Source: an uncultured Collinsella sp. (GTDB taxonomy: Bacteria; Actinomycetota; Coriobacteriia; Coriobacteriales; Coriobacteriaceae). From it: a stretch of DNA of 21,807 nt. A program made the translations under genes and the position numbers. Of the stretch, positions 5,560 through 14,084 are shown in pieces. The DNA is taken from contig URFU01000023.1 in assembly GCA_900547125.1 (NCBI GenBank), positions 1 through 21,807 of the forward strand, in the 5' to 3' direction. Below the pieces are notes generated by a model that was not told where the DNA came from, searched no databases, and saw only the letters and a program-made list of their open reading frames with translations. Position 1 is the first letter of the stretch. Each line of letters begins with the position of its first letter.

Positions 5560-7419
5560 ATGAATCCGTACACCTCTTCCGGCTCGGTCGCCACGATGAC
5601 GGCCAACGTGTCCGGCAACGATAACCTCAACGACCTGGGTGACGGTCCGCGCCAGCCCGGCGACCCCGAGCGCTACCCCGTGGGCGCGGTAACTCGCCGC
5701 CTGCTGGGCTACGTCCGTCCGCACCGCATTTCGTTTACGGCGTCGTTTGTGAGTGCTGCCGTCTCGGTGATTCTGCAGCTCTACACACCCATCCTCATTG
5801 GCGAGGGCATCGATCTTATCGTCGCCGCCGGGCAGGTGGATTTCGATGCGCTGCTGCCGCTTGTCACCAAACTCGCGATTGTCGTCGTAGGTGCTGCGGC
5901 CTTTCAGTGGCTGCAGGGCTATTGCGTCAACCGTCTGTCCTACGAGACGGTGCGCGACATGCGCGTGGAGGCAAGCGACAAGCTCAGCCGCATGCCGCTC
6001 AGCTTTATCGACAGCCATGCCCACGGCGACCTTATGAGCCGTGTGGTCAACGACGTCGACCAGGTGGGCGACGGTCTGCTGCAGGGCTTTACCCAGCTTT
6101 TCACCGGCGTTATCACCATCGTTGGCACGCTCGCGTTTATGCTCTCCATCAACCTGACCATGACACTTGTGGTGGTGCTCGTCACGCCGCTTTCCATTTT
6201 TGCAGCCGGTGCCATCGCCAAACTCTCCAACAAGAGCTTTACGGCGCAGCAACGCATTCAGGGTCAGCTTGGCGGCCATATCGAGGAATACGTGGGCGAG
6301 CAGAAGCTCGTGGACGCGTTTGCCTATGGTTCCAATGCCCAGCAGCGCTTCGATGCTCTCAACGCTGAGCTCTACGCGGCAGGTGAGCGCGCGCAGTTTA
6401 TGGGTTCGCTCTCTAACCCCGGCACGCGCTTTATCAATAACATCATCTATGCCGTGGTCGCTGTGATCGGCTGCGTGGGCGTGATCACGGGCGTGCCGGC
6501 GGCGCTTACGGTGGGCGGCGTGCAGATTTTCCTGTCCTATGCCAACCAGTACACCAAGCCGTTCAACGAGGTTACCAACGTCATTACGCAGATCCAGACC
6601 GCGTACGCCTCGGCGCGTCGCATGTTCGCGCTGCTCGATGCACGCGAGCAGGAGCCCGATGCGGCGGATGCCGTGGAACTTGCCACCCCGCAGGGTGAGG
6701 TGACCCTTGAGCATGTGGACTTTAGCTACGTGCCCGACCGCAAACTGCTGCAAGACATCTGCATCGAGGCTAAGCCCGGCATGCGCTTTGCCCTGGTCGG
6801 TCCCACGGGCTGCGGAAAGACAACGCTCATCAATCTGCTGCTGCGTTTTTACGATATCGATGCCGGCCGCATCATGGTCGATGGCCGGTCTTCGCGTGAC
6901 TACACGCGTGCAAGCCTGCGCCGCGCCTTTGGCATGGTGCTGCAGGATACGTGGCTGTTCGAGGGCACGGTGGCGGACAACATCGCTTACGGTTGCCCAG
7001 GAGCTACGCGCGAGCAGGTCATCGAAGCCGCCAAGCGCGCGCACGCGCACAAGTTTATCGTGCAGCTGCCAGGCGGCTACGACACGGTGATTGGCGAGGA
7101 CGGCGGCACGTTTAGTCAGGGCCAAAAGCAGCTGCTGTGCATCGCGCGCGTCATGCTCACCGACCCGGCGATTCTGCTACTGGACGAGGCGACCTCGAGC
7201 ATCGATACCCGCACCGAGCTGCAGGTTCAGGCGGCATTCGACGAGCTCATGGCCGGCCGCACAAGCTTTGTCGTGGCGCACCGCCTGTCGACGATCCGCA
7301 ACGCCGACTGCATTCTGGTCATGCGCGACGGCCAGATTATCGAGCGCGGCACGCACGACGAGCTGCTAGCGGCAGGCGGCTTCTACGCCGAACTCTACCG
7401 CAGCCAGTTTGCCCAGTGA
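5560..7419 (+). CDS. ABC exporter half-transporter, subunit 2 (catalytic ATPase site)
   Basis: A 619-residue partner of the previous gene. A polar N-terminal tail of about 45 residues is followed by six membrane spans (to about 350) and an ATPase domain. Motifs are Walker A GPTGCGKTT (414-422), Walker B ILLLDE with catalytic Glu543, and switch His574 (VAHRLST). The signature is FSQGQ (518-522), not SGGQ. In heterodimeric exporters the subunit with the intact Glu and His carries the altered signature that completes the other subunit's non-hydrolytic site, which is what is seen here. AAGGAGG lies inside the end of the upstream gene and the ATG directly follows its TAA, so translation is coupled. 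Export of a drug, lipid or peptide is likely, but the substrate is unknown. Confidence 0.88.
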   Translation: MNPYTSSGSVATMTANVSGNDNLNDLGDGPRQPGDPERYPVGAVTRRLLGYVRPHRISFTASFVSAAVSVILQLYTPILIGEGIDLIVAAGQVDFDALLPLVTKLAIVVVGAAAFQWLQGYCVNRLSYETVRDMRVEASDKLSRMPLSFIDSHAHGDLMSRVVNDVDQVGDGLLQGFTQLFTGVITIVGTLAFMLSINLTMTLVVVLVTPLSIFAAGAIAKLSNKSFTAQQRIQGQLGGHIEEYVGEQKLVDAFAYGSNAQQRFDALNAELYAAGERAQFMGSLSNPGTRFINNIIYAVVAVIGCVGVITGVPAALTVGGVQIFLSYANQYTKPFNEVTNVITQIQTAYASARRMFALLDAREQEPDAADAVELATPQGEVTLEHVDFSYVPDRKLLQDICIEAKPGMRFALVGPTGCGKTTLINLLLRFYDIDAGRIMVDGRSSRDYTRASLRRAFGMVLQDTWLFEGTVADNIAYGCPGATREQVIEAAKRAHAHKFIVQLPGGYDTVIGEDGGTFSQGQKQLLCIARVMLTDPAILLLDEATSSIDTRTELQVQAAFDELMAGRTSFVVAHRLSTIRNADCILVMRDGQIIERGTHDELLAAGGFYAELYRSQFAQ

Positions 7420-7447
7420 GCAAGCCCGTGGTGCAAATTAATCAATC

Positions 7448-7487
7448 GACAGACGGTGGTTTACATCTGTCACGTTAGTACTAAGAT
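7448..7487 (+). promoter_or_regulatory. Promoter and possible operator of the flavodoxin gene
   Basis: TTTACA (7460-7465) and TAAGAT (7482-7487) are 16 bases apart, a good housekeeping-type promoter. GACAGA (7448-7453) and TCTGTC (7466-7471) form an inverted repeat that brackets the -35, a typical position for an operator. TTACATCTGTCACG (7461-7474) matches 13 of 14 bases at 3622-3635 ahead of the ABC operon. Confidence 0.5.
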
Positions 7488-7546
7488 ATTCATCTAATAA
7501 ATTGCATTAGTGGCTTTAGTTTTGGGGGAAACGAGGCAACGTGACT

Positions 7547-8098
7547 ATGACGTGCTCTTTGGTGGTTAACAGCAAGAGCGGTAATACCAGGATGGTTTCG
7601 GGCGCGATCAAGCGCGCTCTGCAGGCTGCGGGTGTTGAGTTTGTCCATGCCGCGGCGTTGAGCGACGATGCGGATACAGATCAGGTTGCGCTCGAGGCGC
7701 AGGGCGCCTGCGCGGCCGACACGGTGCTCGTCGGTTTTTGGTGCGACAAGGGCGCGTGCACGCCTTCGGTTGCCGCGCTGCTCTCCGCTCTGCACGGCAA
7801 GCGCGTCTTTCTGTTTGGTACCTGCGGTTTTGGCGCCAGCGAGGAGTACTTTAGGCAGATTATCGACCGCGTATCGTCTAACTTGGCCAATGATGCCGAG
7901 CTTGCGGGCTGGGCGATGTGCCAGGGCAAGATGGGCCCTGCCGTAAAGCAGCGCTACGAGGCAATGCTTGAGCAAGAACCCGAAAACGCGCGCTATAAGA
8001 TGCTGCTCGACAACTGGTTTGCCGCAAAGGACCATCCCACCAAGGAGGACTTGGACAACATGGCCGCAGCCGCCAAGAAGGCCGTGCTGGGCGAGTAG
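7547..8098 (+). CDS. Flavodoxin family protein
   Basis: A 183-residue, soluble flavodoxin-fold protein. The FMN-phosphate loop is at the N-terminus (NSKSGNTR, residues 8-15) right after the first beta strand. VLVGFWCDKG and the later FGTCGFG are the other flavin-edge loops. The C-terminal third (QGKMGPAVKQRYE and on) is a helical extension beyond the classic 140-residue flavodoxin. Similar short flavodoxin-like proteins act as electron carriers beside reductases; the BilS component of gut bilirubin reduction is one, but no bilR-like partner lies in the window, so that identity is only a possibility. ATG 7547 has GAGG (7533-7536) 10 bases upstream; GTG 7541 is an alternative. It has its own promoter and terminator and so is a single-gene unit. 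Confidence 0.8.
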   Translation: MTCSLVVNSKSGNTRMVSGAIKRALQAAGVEFVHAAALSDDADTDQVALEAQGACAADTVLVGFWCDKGACTPSVAALLSALHGKRVFLFGTCGFGASEEYFRQIIDRVSSNLANDAELAGWAMCQGKMGPAVKQRYEAMLEQEPENARYKMLLDNWFAAKDHPTKEDLDNMAAAAKKAVLGE

Positions 8099-8141
8099 CT
8101 TCGTCGTGTGTGGTGCTTCGTGCAAAACAATACAAATGTGA

Positions 8142-8168
8142 AAGCCTCGAAATCCTCGAGGCTTTTTT
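8142..8168 (+). terminator. Intrinsic terminator of the flavodoxin gene
   Basis: AAGCCTCGA (8142-8150), loop AATCC, TCGAGGCTT (8156-8164), then a T-run to 8168. This perfect 9-bp GC-rich stem lies 44 bases after the stop codon. Confidence 0.92.
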
Positions 8169-8303
8169 CTTGACACTCGCGGGCGCAACCGTGGCAAGCG
8201 TTTGGGGTGACATTTTCCATCACCCCGATGACGAGCCCGTCCTGGACAACACGCTCGCATGCGTTCGCTGGATGTATTCAGGGTGGGACGGGCTTTCCGG
8301 ATG
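8169..8303. other. Non-coding spacer with two inverted repeats
   Basis: No gene is seen. GGGGTGA (8204-8210) pairs with TCACCCC (8220-8226). AGCCCGTCC (8234-8242) pairs with GGACGGGCT (8286-8294) across 43 bases. Neither is followed by a T-run. They sit between convergent transcripts and may be 3'-end structures or repeat remnants. Confidence 0.4.
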
Positions 8304-8328
8304 AAAAAAAGGCCACATGACGTGGCCT
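8304..8328 (-). terminator. Intrinsic terminator on the minus strand, downstream of the LTA-synthase-like gene
   Basis: Read on the minus strand: AAGGCCAC, loop GTCAT, GTGGCCTT, then a run of T (the A-run at 8304-8310). It lies about 120 bases beyond the stop of the minus-strand gene and is oriented correctly for it. Confidence 0.85.
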
Positions 8329-8384
8329 TCAACTTATATATGTTCGGCGATACACCCAAGACAAGCCACGCCCCAACATCAGGG

Positions 8385-8430
8385 CGTCTGTCCGGGCGGA
8401 GGTATGTAAGGTTCCCTGCCCGGACAGACG
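8385..8430. repeat. Perfect 13-bp inverted repeat just past the LTA-synthase-like stop codon
   Basis: CGTCTGTCCGGGC (8385-8397) and GCCCGGACAGACG (8418-8430) are exact inverted repeats with a 20-base loop. The element ends 20 bases from the stop codon of the minus-strand gene. It has no clear T-run on that strand, so it is more likely an RNA-stabilising 3' hairpin, with 8304-8328 the real terminator. Confidence 0.6.
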
Positions 8431-8450
8431 TTTCAGTTATGGGCGACCCG

Positions 8451-10751
8451 TTACTTGATCTTGGTCGTACCTGGCGCCAGGTTGGGGGCGGTCTCGTTGG
8501 CCTCGGTCTGGAAGTGCTCGGTGTAGACGTTCTTGCCGTCGCGGAACATCTCGTAGTACTGCATCTTGGCGTAATCCTCGCGCGCCTTGGTGGCAGCCGC
8601 GGCCTCGGCGTCGTCGCCGGTGACGTTGGAGGAGAGCGCCCAACGCAGGCTAGCGTCCTCGTAGCCCACGGAGTTGATGGCGGGCAGCGACTCGCGCAGC
8701 GTCATGTGCGCTTTCTGGTAATCGGAGAGAGGTGCGCCGATCAGCTGCATCAGCTGGGTGGACAGGTAGTTGGTGGACAGGTCGTCGACCTCGCTCGTCT
8801 GGTCGCAGCCGGCGACGTCGTAGTTAGCCCAAATGATGTAGTCGGTCTGCCACAGACGCTCCTGATGCGTGGCGTCGTCCTCACCGGTAAACCACTTGTC
8901 GTTGAACTTGGACGGGAAGAACGGCTGGTGGTCGCCCCAGAACACCACGACCACCTTGCGATCGAGTTTGCTCAGGGCGTTGAGGAAGTAGCGAAGCGCC
9001 TGGTCGGACTGCTCGATGCACGAGACGTACTCGTCGACATCGGACAACGTGCCGTCCTCAACGGTCTTGGCGTCCAGGTCGGTTGTGTCGATGTTGAGAT
9101 GCATCTGCTTGTCGACCGGCAGCAGGCCCGTGTCGTAGCCCGAGTGGTTCTGCATGGTCACGTCGAAGATAAACTGCGGATCGGCGTTCTGGTCGAGCAA
9201 CTCGAGAATCTTGTCGTAGGTAGCCTGGTCGGTCACCATGCCGCGCAGGGTGTCGGCTCCCTGGAAATCGTTGATGGACAGGAACTGGTCAAAGCCAAAG
9301 TCCTTGTAGACGTTCTCGCGGTTCCAGTTGGTCGCGTGGTTGGGGTGCATGGCCGTGGTGGAATATCCGAGCGACTTGAACTGCTCTGCCAGGTTCCCAG
9401 TCGTTTCCATGTTGTAGATGGTGTAGGGGTACACGCCCGAGCCCAGGTTAGCCATGGAGTTGCCGGTCATAAACTCAAACTCGGTATTGGCGGTGCCGCC
9501 GCCGTAGGCGCTCACGTAGAGCTTGCCGCGGCTGAGGCAGTTGGACAGGTTCTTAAAGTACTGCGGGCCCTCGTAGCCGGCGCGCATGTTCTGGTAGATC
9601 GACAGATCTGAGAACGTCTCGTTCATGATGGCGATGACCGTGGGCTTCTCACTGTCGAATTGCTCCTTTGCGGCGGCGCGCTCGTCGCTCTTGGCCGCGT
9701 CGGACTTGTCGTAGGCCTTGGCGTACTTTTTGAGCGTGGCCTTGGCATCGTCGACGGAGTAGTCGGCGGGTTTGGGCGGCTTGATGGACTGCGCTGCACT
9801 AATAAAGGCGGGCAGGTAGCCCTCGCGCCAGTAGCTCTCGAGCGGGCGCCAGGTGTAGACGGTGATGCCGAGGGTGTTGTAGTAGTCGATGAGCGTGACG
9901 TGTGCGGTCACACCGCCCAGGCACAGCACGGCGACGAGCAGGTTGGTGAGCAGCATGCGCTTGGCGTTGGCGGCGCCCTTCTGGCGATGCGGTGCCACCA
10001 GGCCGGCGTACTCGCACAGCAGCATGGCGATGGCGGTAAAGCCCATGGACAGCACGCAGAACAGTGAGATCGAGAAGGTGTAGCCGGTGCCGGCGACCGC
10101 GGCGGCGGTGGAGATGGCCGAAAGGTCGCCCGGCTGGATGGGCATGGATTTAAACGTGATGACGAAGAACTCGGCAATGCCCAGGACAAAGAGGGCAAAG
10201 GCCAGGACCGCGGGAGCTGAGCCGTGGCGCTGGAACAGGAAGAACAGGCCGACCATGAGCGTGGTGATGATGGCCCACTCGAGCAGGATGCACAGGGGGT
10301 AGACCCAGGTAAAGTCGTGGTTGGACGAGACCTCCATGCCCAGCAGCGCAAAGACGCCGGCGAGCAACAGGCACAAGACGGCGGCGACGAGCGGTTTGCC
10401 CACAAAGGCTCCGCGCAGGCGGGCGAGCTTGCCGGTGGGGGCGGGGGCGTCGGGCCCGGCGAACGCAAAGACGCGCGGGGCGATGCGGTCGCGGGCGATA
10501 CTGGCCCAGGCGCAGCCGGTGAGGATGGCATTGGTCAGGATGAGCATCACAAAGGCGAGCGGCTCGTTTTGCGCGACGAGGCCAATAGCGCCCCAGACAG
10601 TCAAAAAGACCTGGAACAGGCCGAAGGCGACACTCCACCCAAGAGCGCTTTTGGCAACGGTGCCCGACTGAGCGCGAATGGCCTTGGCCTCGCGCAAAAC
10701 AAGGTAGACGGTCGCCGCAAGACCGACGAGCGAGATGACGGCAGCGAACAT
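8451..10751 (-). CDS. LTA-synthase-family membrane sulfatase-fold phosphotransferase
   Basis: A 766-residue protein. About eight hydrophobic segments in the first 300 residues anchor an extracellular alkaline-phosphatase-fold domain (about 355-680). Residues that fit the LtaS active site are NETFSDL (metal-binding Glu), the GGGTANTEFE motif with the nucleophile Thr420, HPNHATNWNR, MQNHSGY, and FWGDHQPF with the metal-binding Asp-His pair. LtaS enzymes move glycerol-phosphate from phosphatidylglycerol onto a growing lipoteichoic acid; relatives decorate other glycopolymers, so the exact polymer here is uncertain. It is longer than the typical 650 residues, because of extra N-terminal membrane spans and a charged Lys/Asp linker. 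The frame extends to a GTG at 10766, but AGGAG lies inside that part, 7 bases before ATG 10751, which is the better start. It is transcribed alone and diverges from the nitroreductase. Confidence 0.87.
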   Translation of the reverse strand: MFAAVISLVGLAATVYLVLREAKAIRAQSGTVAKSALGWSVAFGLFQVFLTVWGAIGLVAQNEPLAFVMLILTNAILTGCAWASIARDRIAPRVFAFAGPDAPAPTGKLARLRGAFVGKPLVAAVLCLLLAGVFALLGMEVSSNHDFTWVYPLCILLEWAIITTLMVGLFFLFQRHGSAPAVLAFALFVLGIAEFFVITFKSMPIQPGDLSAISTAAAVAGTGYTFSISLFCVLSMGFTAIAMLLCEYAGLVAPHRQKGAANAKRMLLTNLLVAVLCLGGVTAHVTLIDYYNTLGITVYTWRPLESYWREGYLPAFISAAQSIKPPKPADYSVDDAKATLKKYAKAYDKSDAAKSDERAAAKEQFDSEKPTVIAIMNETFSDLSIYQNMRAGYEGPQYFKNLSNCLSRGKLYVSAYGGGTANTEFEFMTGNSMANLGSGVYPYTIYNMETTGNLAEQFKSLGYSTTAMHPNHATNWNRENVYKDFGFDQFLSINDFQGADTLRGMVTDQATYDKILELLDQNADPQFIFDVTMQNHSGYDTGLLPVDKQMHLNIDTTDLDAKTVEDGTLSDVDEYVSCIEQSDQALRYFLNALSKLDRKVVVVFWGDHQPFFPSKFNDKWFTGEDDATHQERLWQTDYIIWANYDVAGCDQTSEVDDLSTNYLSTQLMQLIGAPLSDYQKAHMTLRESLPAINSVGYEDASLRWALSSNVTGDDAEAAAATKAREDYAKMQYYEMFRDGKNVYTEHFQTEANETAPNLAPGTTKIK

Positions 10752-10965
10752 GCTGAGACTCCTCACAAACTTAAAACCTACGAAAGCGGGGGTTTACCCG
10801 ATTGTTACCTAAATATGCGCTGCATTTGCGGGCTGCGCACAACAACCAGCCATATTAACGCGCATGTGCGGCGGTGTGGCGCAATGTAGTGGCGGCCTGC
10901 GCGATAATGGACGGGAATTACACGGAAACGTAAAGGCTTCTTAAAGAAATGGCGAGGGTAGGGCG
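10752..10965. promoter_or_regulatory. Divergent promoter spacer, LTA-synthase-like gene / nitroreductase
   Basis: A 214-base spacer without a gene. GATAAT (10903-10908) is a plausible -10 for the nitroreductase, about 58 bases before its start, though no clear -35 accompanies it. No convincing palindrome or promoter was found for the minus-strand gene. Confidence 0.3.
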
Positions 10966-11838
10966 ATGAGCGAGCAAGTTTGCAAGGCGGACATGGGCGG
11001 CGACGGAGCTGCGGGTGTGGATACGTGCGGCTATCCGGTCGAGACCACGGGCAACGCGGTGCTGGACACGTTGGAGCACCGTTCCTCCACGCGCGCTTTT
11101 GCGCGCGATGACGACGGCCGTCCCGTGGCGGTGACCGACGAGCAGCGGGCGGCGATTCTGCATGCGGCGAGCCGTGCGCCGTCGGCAGGCGCCATGATGA
11201 TGTATTCCATCGTGAGCATCCGCGAGCAGGCCACGCTCGATCGCCTGGCCGACCTGTGCGACCATCAGCCCATGATCGCCAAGGCGCCCTGGGCACTAAT
11301 ATTTGTGGTCGATTATGCCAAGTGGATCGATCTGTTTGAGCATGTGGGCTGCTTTGAGCCCGAGTTTGTCGAGCGCACGGGCAAGGCGCCCCGCCGCGCG
11401 CCGGGTTTGGGCGACTTTGCCATCGCGGCGCAAGATGCCGTGATCGCCGCCCAAAACGCCGTGGTTGCCGCCGAGGCCCTGGGGCTGGGGAGTTGCTATA
11501 TCGGCGATGTCGTCGAGAATGCCGAGGAAGTTGCCGCGCTGCTGGACTTGCCGCCCTATACCATGCCGCTGTCGATGCTCATCATCGGCACGCCCCGCAA
11601 GGAGCGTCCGGCAATCGCGCACCCCGTGGTGAACCTGGTGCACGAGGAGCGCTACTGCCGTGCGGATGCCGCGACCATGGACGCGCAGGTGGCCGAGATG
11701 GACGCGATGTTCCGTCCGCACGCCCGCGAGCTGGGCGAGCGCGTGGTGGATATCTACACCCGCAAACACACCAGTCCCTTTATGGCCGAGATGAGTCGCT
11801 CCATGGAGTGGTGGTTCAAAAACTGGCTCGGAAAATGA
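10966..11838 (+). CDS. Nitroreductase family FMN oxidoreductase
   Basis: A 290-residue enzyme. The flavin-phosphate region HRSSTRAF is near residue 39, followed by the ASRAPSAGAMMMY loop (about 70-82), which takes the place of the family's APSAGNxQ motif. The C-terminal half has a helix-rich dimer core (AAQDAVIAAQNAVVAAEALGLG, with a GSCYIGD strand) and a G-x-PRKERPAI tail, like NfsA/NfsB-type proteins. Such enzymes use NAD(P)H to reduce nitro-aromatics, quinones or other electron-poor substrates; the natural substrate cannot be assigned. The last 50 residues (MFRPHARELGERVVDIYTRK and on) form an extra tail often seen in nitroreductases of anaerobes. The first 25 residues are Gly/Ala/Cys-rich and do not belong to the fold. 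The ATG follows GAGGGTAGGGCG. A palindrome starts 2 bases after the stop. Confidence 0.83.
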   Translation: MSEQVCKADMGGDGAAGVDTCGYPVETTGNAVLDTLEHRSSTRAFARDDDGRPVAVTDEQRAAILHAASRAPSAGAMMMYSIVSIREQATLDRLADLCDHQPMIAKAPWALIFVVDYAKWIDLFEHVGCFEPEFVERTGKAPRRAPGLGDFAIAAQDAVIAAQNAVVAAEALGLGSCYIGDVVENAEEVAALLDLPPYTMPLSMLIIGTPRKERPAIAHPVVNLVHEERYCRADAATMDAQVAEMDAMFRPHARELGERVVDIYTRKHTSPFMAEMSRSMEWWFKNWLGK

Positions 11839-11840
11839 CG

Positions 11841-11873
11841 AATGTGACTAGGGGACTGTCCCTTTGTCACATT
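11841..11873. repeat. 33-base palindrome after the nitroreductase gene
   Basis: AATGTGAC (11841-11848) pairs with GTCACATT (11866-11873). Inside, GGGAC-T-GTCCC (11852-11862) continues the stem, giving an almost unbroken hairpin with one T-T mismatch and one G-T pair. No T-run follows. The 12 bases CTGTCCCTTTGT (11856-11867) recur exactly in the hairpin at 14328-14363. From memory, GGGGACTGTCCC-like and GTGCCTGTCCC-like palindromes are scattered through many bacterial genomes as REP elements; this was not checked. Confidence 0.6.
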
Positions 11874-11888
11874 CCATATCGCCGCGGT

Positions 11889-11961
11889 AGTCTAAAGACT
11901 GTATAAATCTTTATCTAGCTGGGAAAACAGTGCATTAAAACATGGGCCGATTACCTATAAT
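11889..11961 (+). promoter_or_regulatory. Promoter region of the kup gene with two small inverted repeats
   Basis: TATAAT (11956-11961) is a perfect -10, 36 bases before the kup ATG. The matching -35 is poor (TTAAAA at 11935-11940, spacer 15), suggesting an activator. Upstream are AGTCT-AA-AGACT (11889-11900) and TAAAGA-N9-TCTTTA (11893-11913), possible binding sites for a regulator such as the KdpE-like protein encoded downstream (inference). The leader is too short for a c-di-AMP (ydaO) riboswitch. Confidence 0.5.
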
Positions 11962-11996
11962 CCCCTCGAACGTTAAAGTTGGGAGGAAACCGGCTT

Positions 11997-14024
11997 ATGG
12001 AACAAAAGGCCAAGGAGGCAGCCTCGCACGCTGCGATTCCTGTGAGCATCTCGGCGATGCTCGTCACGCTGGGCGTGGTGTATGGCGATATCGGCACCAG
12101 CCCCATGTATGTAACCAAGGCGCTCGTTGCCGGCAACGGCGGCATCGGAAGCGTCACGGAGGAGTTCGTGCTCGGCGCGCTCTCCCTTGTCGTGTGGACG
12201 GTCACGCTACTGACGACCGTCAAGTACGTGCTCATCTCGCTGCGCGCCGACAACCACGGCGAGGGTGGCATCTTTGCTCTGTACAGCTTGGTTAAGCGCT
12301 GCGGCAAATGGCTCATCATCCCCGCCATGCTGGGCGGCGCGGCACTGCTCGCCGATGGTATCCTCACGCCCGCCGTTACCGTGACTACGGCTATCGAGGG
12401 CCTGCGCACCATTCCGGCAGTCCATGCTGTGTTGGGCGACGACCAGGGCCGCGTCGTGGCCATCACACTTGCCATTATCATTGTGCTCTTCTTGGTGCAG
12501 CGCATCGGCACGGCCAAGATCGGCCGTGCCTTTGGCCCCATCATGACGCTGTGGTTTCTGTTCCTGGGCGGTACGGGTCTGTTCTTTGTCTTCCAGCACC
12601 CCGCGGTGCTACTGTGCCTCAACCCGCTGCGCGGCATCGGCTTTTTGCTGAGCCCCAACAACCATGCAGGCATCATGATCTTGGGCAGCTGCTTCCTCGC
12701 CACCACCGGTGCCGAGGCGCTCTATTCCGACATGGGCCACGTGGGTCGCGGCAACATCTACGCAACCTGGCCGTTCGTTAAGTGCTGCTTGCTGCTGTCC
12801 TATATGGGCCAGGGCGCTTGGCTTATGAACAACGCTGCCAACCCCGAGCTCATGGGCATTGCCGACCTCAACCCGTTCTACCAGATGCTCGCCCCGGGCC
12901 TGCGTCCCTTTGCCGTCGGCCTTTCCACCGTCGCGGCCATCATTGCCTCGCAGGCGCTCATCACCGGCGCATTTTCGTTGGTGTCCGAGGCCAGTCGCTT
13001 GGACCTCATGCCGCACATGCAGGTCTTCTATCCTGCCGAGACCAAGGGCCAGCTCTATATTCCCATGGTCAACAACGTCATGCTTGTGGGCTGCGTCATC
13101 GTGGTGCTGCTGTTCCAGAGCTCGGCGCACATGGAGGCCGCCTACGGCTTGGCGATCACCCTGACCATGATGTGCACGACGCTGCTGCTCTTCTTCTACT
13201 TGCATGTTGATCGCGGCCTTAAGGTCGCCCCGTATATCTTCGTTGCGTTCTTCCTCATGCTCGAGGGCTTCTTCTTTGTGAGCTCGCTTACCAAGTTCTT
13301 CCACGGTGGCTATTTCACCATTCTGATGGCCATGCTCATCATGGGCATCATGGTGTGCTGGTACAACGGCACGGCGGTCGAGCAGCGCCAGTTTACGCTG
13401 CTGCCGCTGCGCAGCTACCTGCCACAGCTTAAGCGCCTGCGCGACGACGACCGTTACGAGCGCATGAGCGACAACGTCGTGTACCTGACCAAGGACACCC
13501 ATACCGACTACATCGACCGCGATATCGTCTATTCGATCTTGGACAAGCATCCCAAGCGCGCCCGCGCCTGGTGGTTTGTGAATGTCGAGACCATGGACGA
13601 ACCGCACACCTTTGCCTATTCGGTCGAGACGTTCGGCACCGACTACGTGTTCCGCGTGCATCTGTACCTGGGCTACAAGATCAACCAGCGCGTCAATGCC
13701 TACCTGCGTCAGGTTGTTCAGGACCTGGCTGCCACCGGCGAGCTGCCGCCGCAGACGCATGACTACTCGGTCTACAAGGATCCGGGTAACATCGGCACGT
13801 TCAAGTTCGTCCTGATCCGTAAGCTTCTGGCGCCCGAAAGCGATGTGGAGCCCAGCGAGCGTACGGCCATCACACTCAAGTACATCATCCGCCGTGCCGC
13901 CGGCACGCCTGCACGCTGGTACGGCCTGGAGAACTCCAACGTGAGCTTTGAGTACGTGCCGCTGTTCACCAAGTTCAAGGCCGTGAATAAGATGCAGCGC
14001 CTGGCCCCCAATGAGCGGCCGTAG
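11997..14024 (+). CDS. kup: KUP-family potassium uptake protein
   Basis: A 675-residue secondary K+ transporter (K+/H+ symport) of the KUP/HAK/KT family. The family's start motif GVVYGDIGTSPMYV is at residues 27-39. HGEGG (87-91) and LLADGILTPAVTVTTAIEGL (117-136) follow, and these conserved acidic residues lie on the ion path. About twelve membrane spans end near residue 455. The C-terminal cytoplasmic part (about 460-675) has the typical NVVYLT and V(N/D)xE segments. Length is normal. ATG 11997 has GGAGG 10 bases upstream; the frame begins at a TTG (11979) that overlaps this ribosome-binding site and is not used. A 64-codon membrane-protein gene and a KdpDE-like pair follow on the same strand, so uptake and sensing are grouped here. 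KdpFABC is absent from the window. Confidence 0.95.
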   Translation: MEQKAKEAASHAAIPVSISAMLVTLGVVYGDIGTSPMYVTKALVAGNGGIGSVTEEFVLGALSLVVWTVTLLTTVKYVLISLRADNHGEGGIFALYSLVKRCGKWLIIPAMLGGAALLADGILTPAVTVTTAIEGLRTIPAVHAVLGDDQGRVVAITLAIIIVLFLVQRIGTAKIGRAFGPIMTLWFLFLGGTGLFFVFQHPAVLLCLNPLRGIGFLLSPNNHAGIMILGSCFLATTGAEALYSDMGHVGRGNIYATWPFVKCCLLLSYMGQGAWLMNNAANPELMGIADLNPFYQMLAPGLRPFAVGLSTVAAIIASQALITGAFSLVSEASRLDLMPHMQVFYPAETKGQLYIPMVNNVMLVGCVIVVLLFQSSAHMEAAYGLAITLTMMCTTLLLFFYLHVDRGLKVAPYIFVAFFLMLEGFFFVSSLTKFFHGGYFTILMAMLIMGIMVCWYNGTAVEQRQFTLLPLRSYLPQLKRLRDDDRYERMSDNVVYLTKDTHTDYIDRDIVYSILDKHPKRARAWWFVNVETMDEPHTFAYSVETFGTDYVFRVHLYLGYKINQRVNAYLRQVVQDLAATGELPPQTHDYSVYKDPGNIGTFKFVLIRKLLAPESDVEPSERTAITLKYIIRRAAGTPARWYGLENSNVSFEYVPLFTKFKAVNKMQRLAPNERP

Positions 14025-14084
14025 ACGTCGGCGGCTACACGGAGTTAGTTTTAGATGGATAAGCATGAGGTCGGGGAGGTAAAC

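Noticed and set aside
5185..7125. Long minus-strand frame (646 codons) opposite the ABC exporter genes
   Set aside because: His/Arg-rich shadow with no motif; both ABC genes are certain.
8259..9611. Plus-strand frame (450 codons) opposite the LTA-synthase-like gene
   Set aside because: Val/Gly-rich shadow that also runs through the terminator region.
11874..11996. c-di-AMP (ydaO) riboswitch ahead of kup
   Set aside because: The probable -10 at 11956 leaves a leader of only about 30 bases, and conserved ydaO elements are not seen.
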